Shown piece after piece: positions 7,138 through 13,971 of a stretch of 13,971 bases of DNA (the stretch's first letter is position 1; every line of letters starts with the position of its first letter). Location of the stretch: positions 1 through 13,971 of the forward strand of contig JAJJLU010004375.1 in the NCBI GenBank assembly GCA_023807065.1, read 5' to 3'. The translations under genes were made by a program, and so were the position numbers. The stretch comes from Isotricha intestinalis. Its lineage: Eukaryota > Ciliophora > Litostomatea > Vestibuliferida > Isotrichidae. Below the pieces are notes generated by a model. That model had not been told where the DNA came from, searched no databases, and saw only the letters and a program-made list of their open reading frames with translations.

Positions 7138-8140
7138 ATGGAAGATTATAATGTAGAACTTGACCAATTTATTGAAAAATTACAGCAATGTGAATATATT
7201 CAAGATGATAGAAGTGTAAAAAAATTATGTGAAAAAGCAAAAGAAATCTTATCAAAAGAAGAAAATGTAATTTATTTAAATGCACCAATAACTGTAAAAA
7301 ATTTAAATAAAAAAATATATAACATTTTAAAATTAGGTATGTGGAGATATTCATGGTCAATTTTATGATTTAATAGAATTATTTAAACATGGAGGAGAAG
7401 TTACTCAAACCAATTATTTATTTCTTGGAGATTTTGTAGATAGAGGATATAATAGTGTAGAAACATTTTTATTATTATTATGTTTAAAAGTAAGATATCC
7501 ACAAAGAGTAGCATTATTAAGAGGAAATCATGAATCAAGACAAATAACACAAGTGTATGGTTTTTATGATGAATGTTTAAGAAAATATGGTTCAAGTAAT
7601 GTTTGGAAATATTGTACAGATGTTTTTGATATGTTAACTTTAGCAGCTGTAATCAATAATAAAGTTTTTTGTGTTCATGGTGGATTATCACCTCAAATAA
7701 CAACAATTGCTGATGTAACATATAATATATTTAATTTTATTTAGATTAAAAATATAAATAGATTCCAAGAAATTCCTCATTGTGGTCCAATGTGTGATTT
7801 TCTTTGGAGTGATCCAGAAGATATTGATGATTGGGAAACTAATCCAAGAGGTGCAGGTGTTATATTTGGTATAAAAGTTGTAGATAAATTTTTAAAAACT
7901 AATAATTTTGATTTAATTGTAAGAGCACATCAATTAATTATGGAAGGATATAAAATACATTTTGATAAGAAATTAATTACAATTTGGAGTGCACCAAATT
8001 ATTGTTATAGATGTAATAATATTGCTGCTATATTACAATTAGATGAAAATTTAGAAACTAGTTATATTACTTTTAGTGCTGCTCCTGAAGATTATAAACC
8101 GGCTCCTGAAAAAAAACCTCTTCCTGAATATTTCTTATGA
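7138..8140 (+). CDS. PPP4C: PPP-family Ser/Thr phosphatase catalytic subunit, PP4-like
   Basis: Exons join(7138..7293, 7337..7714, 7745..8140) encode 309 residues, the standard length for PP2A/PP4/PP6. All metal and catalytic signatures are present: GDIHG (55-59), GDFVDRG (83-89), GNHE (115-118), CVHGG, WSDPED, RAHQ and WSAPNYCYR. The tail KKPLPEYFL keeps the C-terminal YFL whose Leu is carboxymethylated in this group. SVETFLLLL, the LKVRYP region, [19 protein letters not shown] and AAILQLDE with the KKP.(P/A)(D/E)YFL ending favour PP4 over PP2A. FDMLT and some other positions resemble PP6, so the subfamily is a best guess. Both introns are phase 0. PP4 acts in DNA-damage, centrosome and splicing control in other eukaryotes. 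The gene ends in TGA, the only non-TAA stop here. Confidence 0.95.
7294..7336 (+). other. 43-nt intron 1 of PP4-like gene
   Basis: The donor is GTAAAAAA and the acceptor AAATTAG. Phase 0: splicing joins LNAPIT to [12 protein letters not shown], restoring the catalytic motif exactly. It is the longest intron in the window. Confidence 0.95.
7715..7744 (+). other. 30-nt intron 2 of PP4-like gene
   Basis: The donor is GTAACATA and the acceptor TTATTTAG. Phase 0: splicing gives [17 protein letters not shown], aligned with the family. Its length is a multiple of three, but the intron itself ends with an in-frame TAG, so retention would still terminate translation. Confidence 0.95.
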
Positions 8141-8234
8141 TTTTTTTTCAGTTTTTTATTATTAAAATGTATTATTCATTAAATGAAATTTTTTATTTTT
8201 TTATAAAAATATTTTATTAAAAATATTCAATTTA
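8141..8234. other. 94-bp convergent gap, PP4-like / coiled-coil genes
   Basis: A/T-rich 3' flanks of two converging genes. No distinct element is visible. Confidence 0.4.
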
Positions 8235-9788
8235 TTATTTTTCTGTTGTTGGAATAAAATTATTTTGGAATTCTTCTTCAAATTTATTTTTAAATTCATT
8301 TTCTTCGAATGTTTTATTTTTTATATCATTTGTTTCTGAATTTTTGTTTTTTATATTTTGAGACATTGAATAATTTAATTTTTTATTATTTTGCTTTAAA
8401 ATTTTTTCTTTTAATTGTAAATTTAAATTTTCTATTATTTTATCTTTCTCTCTTAATTCATTCATTACATTAATTAAATTATCTTTTAATCCTTCTTCAT
8501 TATTTTGATTAAGAGAAATTTCATTATTCTTATTTTTAATATTATCTTGAATCATAAATTGATTGTTTTCATTATTAGCATTATCATTTCTTATTTTTTC
8601 AATAATATTTTCTAAATCTTCAACTCTCTGATTTAAATCAATAATTGATTTACTTTCATCTTTATTATTTTCAAATTCTTCTTCTTCTTCTTCTTCATTT
8701 TTTAAATTATTGGATTGATAATATTGTAAATCCATTTCTAATTTATTAATTTTAGCTATTAACCTAGAATTTTCTTCCATAAGTTTTTTATTTTGATCCA
8801 TAAAGTCATTAATTTGTGAAACTAAATATTTTGCAGCTTCTTCTTTATTATCTTGATTAAATATTTCAGGAATATGAGATAATGCTTCATTTAATTTATT
8901 GTTGTAATCTGATATTACATTATTAAAATTATCAATTTGTAAATTTATTTGTTTTTCAAATTTTCTATAATCAAATTTATTATCACTTTTGTCAATGTCT
9001 TTTAATTGTTTTTTTAAACTGTTTATTTTTTCTTTTAATTTTTTATTTTCTTTTGAATATTTTTCTAATAATAAATCTAATTTTTGATTAATTGTATCAT
9101 TATCTTGAAAAGATTGAATTTGTTGAAAATTATTATTATTATTATTGAATTTTTCTTTTTGAATTTGATTTTTATAATAATTAATTTCATTTTGAAGAAT
9201 TATAATAAGAGAATCTTTTTCAGAAATAATTTTATTTACATCTTTATTTTTTTCTGTTAATAATTTTGCATCAGCTAATTCAATATTTAATATATCAACT
9301 TTCTTTTGTAAATCTGAAGCATATACCATTAATGTATTATGTTTAGAATTTAATTTTGAATATTCTTCACTTAATTGTTCAAATAATTCATTTAATTTTT
9401 TAAATTCATTTTTTTTTAATTCAATTTGTATTTTTAACTCTTCATTTTTTTTTGATAAATCTTCTTTCTCAGAAATTAAAGATTCATTCTTTTTTGATAA
9501 TTCATCATTTTTATATTTTAATGTATCATTTATATTATTGTTTCTGTTATTATTTTCATTATAAAATTGAGGGGAATCATTTCTTATAGGAATAATATTA
9601 TTGAAATTATTACCTCCATTATTATAATTATTATTATTTAAAAAACCATTATTTTCATTAATAAAAGGATTTTTATTCATAAAATGATTCATTCTTGGCT
9701 TGTGAAATTCTCTTTCATCTATTAAACTAATTTTTTCATCTCTAATTGGTGAATTTTGATTATTTTGAAAAAAATTATAACCTTTCAT
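8235..9788 (-). CDS. Asn-rich N-terminus, long coiled-coil protein of unknown function
   Basis: This is a 517-residue intronless ORF. Residues 1-90 are Asn-rich and low complexity, with NNNNYNNGGNN-like runs. Residues about 90-215, 230-360 and 380-465 show heptad-like Leu/Ile/Asn/Lys/Glu patterns typical of coiled coils (SKKNESLISEKEDLSKKNEE repeated style). A poly-Glu tract EEEEEEEFE lies near 365-373, between two coiled segments. A slightly less regular segment around 283-325 (ISDYNNKLNEALSHIPEIF) might be a small folded region. There is no enzymatic motif, signal peptide or membrane segment. Coiled-coil proteins of this type are common in centrosome, basal-body and cytoskeletal structures, but the composition alone does not justify that assignment. 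It converges on the PP4-like gene. The start is the first ATG, just after an in-frame A/T-rich leader. Confidence 0.8.
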   Translation of the reverse strand: MKGYNFFQNNQNSPIRDEKISLIDEREFHKPRMNHFMNKNPFINENNGFLNNNNYNNGGNNFNNIIPIRNDSPQFYNENNNRNNNINDTLKYKNDELSKKNESLISEKEDLSKKNEELKIQIELKKNEFKKLNELFEQLSEEYSKLNSKHNTLMVYASDLQKKVDILNIELADAKLLTEKNKDVNKIISEKDSLIIILQNEINYYKNQIQKEKFNNNNNNFQQIQSFQDNDTINQKLDLLLEKYSKENKKLKEKINSLKKQLKDIDKSDNKFDYRKFEKQINLQIDNFNNVISDYNNKLNEALSHIPEIFNQDNKEEAAKYLVSQINDFMDQNKKLMEENSRLIAKINKLEMDLQYYQSNNLKNEEEEEEEFENNKDESKSIIDLNQRVEDLENIIEKIRNDNANNENNQFMIQDNIKNKNNEISLNQNNEEGLKDNLINVMNELREKDKIIENLNLQLKEKILKQNNKKLNYSMSQNIKNKNSETNDIKNKTFEENEFKNKFEEEFQNNFIPTTEK

Positions 9789-10436
9789 TATAGATTTATA
9801 AATTTTTAATTTTTTATTATTTTAAATATTTAAAGAAATTTATATTTAAGTCAAATTAATTTGATATTAAACTATTATACTATACAATAATATATATTAG
9901 TTAAAAAAATTAATATTTGAAAAAAAACTTCAAAATAATATACAGTATATATACATAAAAAATGATTAAAATTATATTTTTTTAATTAAATTATTGAGAT
10001 AAATAATCCATTAATTTAAAAAATAAAATGAGAAGATAGAATTTTTTCTGTAAAATAACTGACATTAATTTTATATATCAATTAATGGAAATTTTCATAT
10101 TATTTGAACTTTGAATTCTTGGAATAATTTTAAAAAAAGATTAATAATTTTACTTTAGTTCTATATAAAAAAGTATATGAAGATAAAATTTATTGGTTTC
10201 GAAGTCTTTTCTCTAAAATTATTTTTATATTATATATATTCTAAAGAAAAATCATTTTATGATTAAATTATTTCTTATATTTATAAAAATATTGATTTTT
10301 AGTTTATTTTTATTCTTTAATTAAAAATATTAATCATAAAATATGACTTTATTTGAATTTTTACTTTATTCTTTAAAGTAGAAAAATAATTATTTAAAAA
10401 TAATATAAAAATTTATAAATAAAAATCATTTTTTAT
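9789..10436. other. 648-bp intergenic stretch, no recognisable gene
   Basis: Between the start of the coiled-coil gene and the stop of the UBTD-like gene I find no ORF on either strand that looks coding once mini-introns are considered. Small inverted repeats are present: 10250-10264 (AATCAT-TTT-ATGATT) and 10362-10380 (TACTTTA, 5-nt loop, TAAAGTA). It should hold the coiled-coil gene's promoter and the UBTD gene's 3' end. Confidence 0.5.
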
Positions 10437-11173
10437 TTATTCAATTGGATTGATCATTACTTGTATTTTTGACATATTATCAATATTATTATAACATATT
10501 AAATTATCATCAATTAATTCTTGTCCTTTAAAAAGAAATCTAATTTTAAATTTTTGTGAGTCAACATTAACATTATTAGCAAATAATGTTTTAATATCTT
10601 TAACTTTCATTTTATTAGTAACATCTAACTCTACATTTATATTCTTATCTAAATAAAAACATATAATATGAATTTTTTTTTCTTGAATATTTTTGAGGTT
10701 ATTTTTTAAAGTTTCATAATCTCTCTCATATAAAGGATCACAAATACAATAATTAGGAACTCTAAAAATATATTCAGGAATATTTAATAAAAATACTTTC
10801 CTTAAATTATTTTCACATCCCATTTCTGCAGCTTCTAATAATAAAACAGCAGTATCTGAATCAGTTTCACAACATTCTCTAATTATTTTCCATATTGTTT
10901 TATTTGATATTCTACTTTTCCAAAAATTTTCTCTTAATTCATTTAATTTATCATAAGGTAAATCACATTTGTAAGATGGAATTTTCTTTATTCCAATTCC
11001 TATTGTTTTACCATCTATTTATTTAATATTTTTATTAATATACTTGTATTTTCATCCATATCTGGAAAATGCTTTATGTCAAATTCATATTGACTTTTTG
11101 GATCTAATTTAACATATGATTTTATTTTTTTTGAATTTGAATCTTCCTTAATTTTTGTGGAGGAACATCCCAT
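10437..11173 (-). CDS. UBTD: Ubiquitin domain-containing protein, UBTD1/UBTD2 type
   Basis: Two exons, complement(10437..11014, 11044..11173), encode 235 residues, the same size as human UBTD1/2. The N-terminus MGCSST is a candidate N-myristoylation/palmitoylation signal; animal UBTDs also start Met-Gly and have Cys nearby. Residues about 53-155 match the DC-UbP/UBTD N-terminal domain: YDKLNELRENFWKSRI (64-79), TIWKIIRECCE (83-93), AVLLLEAAEM (99-108), then LLNIPEYIF and NYCICDPLYERDYE. Residues about 158-235 form a ubiquitin-like fold (IHIICFYLDKNINVEL, MKVKDIKTLFANN, IRFLFKGQELIDD, IQVMINPIE) without a C-terminal Gly-Gly, so it cannot be conjugated. In animals UBTD proteins bind ubiquitin-pathway enzymes; that role is inferred here. 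An ATG at residue 108 also lies in this frame, but the domain clearly continues upstream of it. Confidence 0.92.
11015..11043 (-). other. 29-nt intron of UBTD-like gene
   Basis: The donor is GTATATTA and the acceptor AAATAG on the minus strand. Phase 1: splicing joins DMDENT to NGKTIGIGIKKIPSY. Unspliced, the first exon stops at the TAG of the acceptor itself. Confidence 0.88.
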
Positions 11174-11300
11174 TTATTTGTTTTTTATTTAATTTCTTTT
11201 TTTAATTTTTATTTGTTTATTCTTTTCTAATTTTTTAATATTTTTTTAAAATAATTATTTGTATAATATTAAAAAAATTAGAATTTTTTTAAAATTAAAT
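11174..11300. promoter_or_regulatory. 127-bp tandem gap: kinase 3' end and UBTD-like promoter
   Basis: A/T-rich spacer between two minus-strand genes. It must contain the kinase gene's 3' end and the UBTD-like gene's promoter. No motif stands out. Confidence 0.35.
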
Positions 11301-12492
11301 TTATCTATTTCTTTTTTTACATAAGACTTTTTCTCCAAAATTATCATCAAAATTTTCACTTGTATTAGTGGTTACATTTCCTACACTATTTTTATCATTT
11401 TCAAAAACTGAATCATCTAATTTATAATTATTCATGATTAATATCATTTTTTCAGGATCACTTCTATATTTCTCTTGAATATTGGAGACAATTTCTTTAA
11501 TTTTTAAAATCCAATTATGATTAATAGCATCAACAATAGAAAATCTTTTCTTAATTTTTTTGGCAAGTAAACCTTGAAGAAAATCTTTACAGCATTTAGT
11601 AATTTCATTGCCTTTATAACTAGGTTCTTCTTTACATAATTGACGAGAATATTCAGCAGCATTCATAGAATTCTAAAAAATATAAATAAATTATTTTTAC
11701 TTTATATTGAAATGGATGTGAATTAAATAAGAAAAAGTACATTACAATTCCTAATGAAAAAACATCTGCTTTAAAACTAGATTGATATGTTAATTCAGTT
11801 TTTTTTGTAACACATTCAGGAGCTAAATAAGGTAAAGTTCCGCTTCTTGAAGTAGTATATTTTGAATTTTCATCTATTATTTTTGATAATGAAAAATCGC
11901 CTAATTTTGCATCAAAATTTGAAGTTAACATTATATTATCAGGTTTAATATCTCTATGTATTATATTGTTCATTTTTAAATAATATAGTGCTTCTAATAA
12001 TTGTATCATAAAATGACCACATAATAATTCTGATAAAATATTTTGTCCTTTTTTATTTCTGAAATTTTTAATGAAATTTTTTAAATCCCCATTATTTAAA
12101 TATTCCATTAATAACATTACATATTCATTTAATTCATAAGATGAATATAAATTTACTATTTTAGGATGATTTAACATTATATTTATTTCAATTCATTTCT
12201 AATTAATTCTCTATTTTTACTTTCTGGTTTTTTTTTAAATTTTTTATTTCTTAAATTAATCTATAATTTGTTATTTAATTATTTTTACAACTTTTAAAGC
12301 ATAATATTTATTTTCTGATTCTCTATATACAAGTTTGACTATACTAAAACCTCCTGAACCAATATTATTTAATATTTTGGAATTTGTCATTTTATTCACT
12401 TCTTCTATTTTATCACTTGAAATATCATATTCTATTTTTTCCTCTGGAATATTTTTTGATTTTAAATCATATGAAAGTTTTAATTCATTCAT
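11301..12492 (-). CDS. Ser/Thr protein kinase, DFG variant (DFS), reading frame broken once
   Basis: Three exons, complement(11301..11672, 11701..12260, 12289..12492), would encode 378 residues if one base near 12192 is missing. Motifs in order: P-loop IGSGGFSIV (44-52), beta3 Lys67 in YYALKV, alphaC Glu91 in LIRNE, then after the frame break LNHPKIVNLYSSY, catalytic loop HRDIKPDN (170-177), GDFSLSK with DFS in place of DFG (190-192), TLPYLAPE (210-217), KADVFSLGIVMY and the subdomain XI block RFSIVDAINHNWI. Lys67, Glu91, Asp172, Asn177 and Asp190 are present, so activity is plausible. The C-terminal 70 residues are Asn/Lys/Glu-rich with no EF hands. Architecture resembles CAMK/ULK/NEK-like protist kinases; the group is not certain. 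The frame break could be a sequencing error, a pseudogene mutation or recoding. Confidence 0.85.
11673..11700 (-). other. 28-nt intron 2 of kinase gene
   Basis: The donor is GTAAAAAT and the acceptor TTTTTTAG on the minus strand. Phase 0: splicing joins NSHPFQYK to NSMNAAEYSRQL within the kinase C-lobe. Confidence 0.9.
12192..12192 (-). other. One-base frame break in kinase gene
   Basis: The upstream frame reads ELIRNE and then runs LK followed by TAA. The downstream frame, stepping back one base at about 12192, reads IEINIMLNHP. The ten-residue spacing from the alphaC Glu to the HP motif is exactly restored only by one extra base here. No GT-AG intron can bridge it: there is no donor between 12209 and 12180. 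Confidence 0.75.
12261..12288 (-). other. 28-nt intron 1 of kinase gene
   Basis: The donor is GTAAAAAT and the acceptor AATTATAG on the minus strand. Phase 0: splicing gives YYALKVINLRNKK, the usual sequence after the beta3 Lys. An alternative donor three bases upstream would delete one Val. Confidence 0.88.
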
Positions 12493-12751
12493 TAATTAAT
12501 ATTTTTACTTTTATATATATTATTTATTTATAACTTTTTAAATTTTTAATTTTTGAAAGAATTTAATTTAAATTTTCTCTTGTCATGTTTGTCAATATTG
12601 AATAAAGACATAAATTATCTGTTAAATTGGATTAAATTATTCTTGAATTAATTTTTCAACAAATAAAATTTAAAAAATTGAAATTTTAATTACTTAAAAT
12701 AAATTTTTAATAATTAATAAATAAATAAAATGTGAAAAAATTTAATTTAAT
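12493..12751. promoter_or_regulatory. Upstream region of kinase gene
   Basis: 259 bp of A/T-rich sequence precede the kinase start codon (12490-12492, minus strand). It presumably contains the promoter. A slightly less A/T-rich island, TCTCTTGTCATGTTTGTC, lies around 12576-12593. No gene is visible. Confidence 0.35.
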
Positions 12752-13050
12752 ATGTCAAAAGAAATTCCCCTTTTAAAATTAAAAGTTGAATAATTCTTTT
12801 ATCAAAATAATTTCTTAAAAAGTTTTCCTTATATTATTTTATTATATTCATAAACACAATTATTGAAAAATCTTTAAAAACTAAAAATACAAAAACCAAT
12901 AAATTTAGAGATAAATCATAATTTAAAGTTAACAAAGATTTAATCACTTCACTTATACAAAATCAAGAAATTTTAATTCCCATTGATGATATACAAGAAG
13001 TAATAAAATATATAAATATTATGAATAAATCATTTAAAAAAAATAGGTAA
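12752..13050 (+). pseudogene. Coding-like, stop-interrupted stretch (possible decayed gene)
   Basis: An ATG at 12752 opens MSKEIPLLKLKVE and then hits TAA. In another frame, 12811-12918 (36 codons) and 12922-13047 (42 codons) are open and separated by a single TAA at 12919-12921. The second part reads NKDLITSLIQNQEILIPIDD followed by IQEVIKYINIMNKSF and looks like real protein. No GT-AG mini-intron of the type seen here removes the TAA. One chance stop in 79 codons is unlikely but not impossible at this base composition. No family recognised. Confidence 0.3.
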
Positions 13051-13874
13051 ATTATTATAGTTTTTTGTCTTCTAAAAATAGAAATTTTATTAATTCAATT
13101 AATTGTTGTAAATTAATTCATTAAATAAATTATATTTTGATAATATTTTTGAAAAATAAAAATTAACAAAAAAATGTTTGATATCTTTAAAAATTAATTT
13201 AATCACATTCTAATTTAAATATCGATAAATTTAAAAGTAATGATATTATTCATAATTATCAATTATAATAATAAAATAAAATCATGAATTATATAAAATT
13301 ACAAATTTTCATTATTCAAAAAAATTGAAAAAAATGAAGTTACATTTAGAGTAATAAAAATTAACTAGAAAATCAATTCCATTTATTAATATAGAATCAA
13401 ATTATGTAATGATTATTAATAGTATGATGTTCATTCTATTGGAAATTAAATTATGTAAAAAGAATAATATAGAGATATAATTTGGGTTTCACAAAATTAA
13501 AAATTCGAAAATTATTATATCTTTTTGATTAAACAAGTAGAATATAACATATATAATTACTTCAAAAGCTTAAAAATTAATCATTATATTTTATTTATGT
13601 TCTTTTTATTAATGTTAATAAATAAAAAAAAAAATGGTAATTAAACAACAAATTTTTTAAATGATTTTAACCTCATACTAATTTAAAATTTAAATAAACG
13701 AGAATTAGAATTATTTTTTATTATAATTCAGATTAAATCTTCAACTCTTAAAATGAAAAATATACCATAATATTCGTAAAATTGAAATATCAAAAAATTG
13801 TTTAAAATCAGGATTATTCTAAACAATAATATATGTATATTTATGTAATTAAATAATATAAAATAAAATTATAA
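13051..13874. other. Low-information A/T-rich stretch with scattered open segments
   Basis: No intact gene. Open plus-strand segments exist at 13358-13477 (40 codons), 13501-13641 (47 codons, KFENYYIFLIKQVEYN start) and 13687-13767 (27 codons), broken by TAA/TAG. The 13501 and 13687 segments share the frame of 12811-13047. This may be an old coding region or just chance. Nothing on the minus strand looks coding. Confidence 0.3.
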
Positions 13875-13967
13875 ATATATGATTCAGATGATGAAAAATT
13901 TGAATTTCTTCATGATGTAGATTCAATATATGATAATTTTGTTTATAATTTAAATAAAAATATTTAA
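13875..13967 (+). pseudogene. Acidic coding-like fragment at right edge
   Basis: This open stretch of 30 codons ends in TAA at 13965-13967. It reads YDSDDEKFEFLHDVDSIYD then NFVYNLNKNI, rich in GAT and GAA and clearly more coding-like than its surroundings. It begins after an in-frame TAA at 13872-13874 and has no good acceptor AG close by. It may be a last exon whose upstream part is damaged, or a remnant. No family recognised. Confidence 0.3.
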
Positions 13968-13971
13968 ATTA

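Noticed and set aside
7294..7744. Apparent truncation and internal stop of the phosphatase gene suggesting a pseudogene
   Set aside because: Removing 43-nt and 30-nt GT-AG introns restores a full 309-residue protein with every catalytic motif.
10195..10206. GGTTTCGAAGTC, resembling a tRNA T-loop/B-box
   Set aside because: No matching acceptor stem, D-arm or anticodon arm can be drawn around it; the flanks are plain A/T.
12181..12200. AAA-TAA at the end of the upstream kinase frame, resembling the slippery site of Euplotes programmed frameshifting
   Set aside because: A shift at that AAA-TAA gives either the wrong frame (+1) or one residue too few between the alphaC Glu and the HP motif (+2). 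TGA is a true stop after YFL in the PP4-like gene, unlike the Euplotes code where TGA is Cys. A single missing base upstream fits better.
13288..13797. About 170 codons without TGA that read protein-like if TAA/TAG were Gln, as in many ciliates
   Set aside because: The number of TAA/TAG codons is about what random A/T-rich sequence gives, and absence of TGA over this length is not rare. All intact genes here use CAA for Gln and end at TAA, so reassignment is not supported.

Overview
The window is nuclear DNA from a very A+T-rich unicellular eukaryote, well over 80% A+T by eye. Ten protein genes occupy 302-12492, with gaps mostly of 40-230 bp. I reconstructed eight spliceosomal introns; seven are 25-30 nt and one is 43 nt. 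All begin GTA, and seven end TAG (one CAG). Nine genes stop at TAA and one at TGA, and no gene needs an internal TAA, TAG or TGA, so the standard code fits. One gene encodes a dynein-2 (intraflagellar transport) light intermediate chain, so the organism builds cilia or flagella. Tiny introns, extreme A+T content, short gaps and a ciliary gene best fit a ciliate that keeps standard stop codons (litostome or rumen ciliates are examples). Another A+T-rich flagellated eukaryote, such as an anaerobic chytrid-like fungus, is not excluded.

Left part (1-4056). A small G-richer, coding-like patch with an 11-bp direct repeat lies at 30-180. It is followed by a two-RRM acidic RNA-binding protein (+), a Caf1/CNOT7-type deadenylase (+), a STIMATE-family membrane protein (-, one 26-nt intron) and a PHO80-like P/U-type cyclin (+, two introns). 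The cyclin and the first 108 codons of the STIMATE gene only appear once the mini-introns are removed.

Middle part (4057-9788). A cyclic-nucleotide-binding-domain protein (-) lies 41 bp downstream of the dynein-2 light intermediate chain gene (-). That gene is divergent, across 91 bp, from a PP4-like Ser/Thr phosphatase catalytic subunit (+, two introns). A 517-residue Asn-rich coiled-coil protein (-) converges on the phosphatase.

Right part (9789-13971). A 648-bp gap without a recognisable gene is followed by a UBTD1/2-type ubiquitin-like protein (-, one intron). Next is a Ser/Thr protein kinase (-, two introns) with a one-base reading-frame break before its alphaC-beta4 region and DFS in place of DFG. 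The last 1.48 kb has no intact gene but holds several coding-like, stop-interrupted stretches that may be a decayed gene.

Functionally these are ordinary eukaryotic housekeeping and signalling genes: mRNA turnover, RNA binding, ER or vacuolar membrane, cell-cycle or nutrient cyclin, ciliary transport, phosphatase and kinase. They are not one pathway, and I see no mobile element, CRISPR array, tRNA or rRNA. No undescribed multi-gene system is evident. The most notable signals are the minimal introns, the broken and DFG-variant kinase, the degenerate cyclic-nucleotide pocket next to a ciliary motor gene, the 11-bp repeat patch and the decayed right end.
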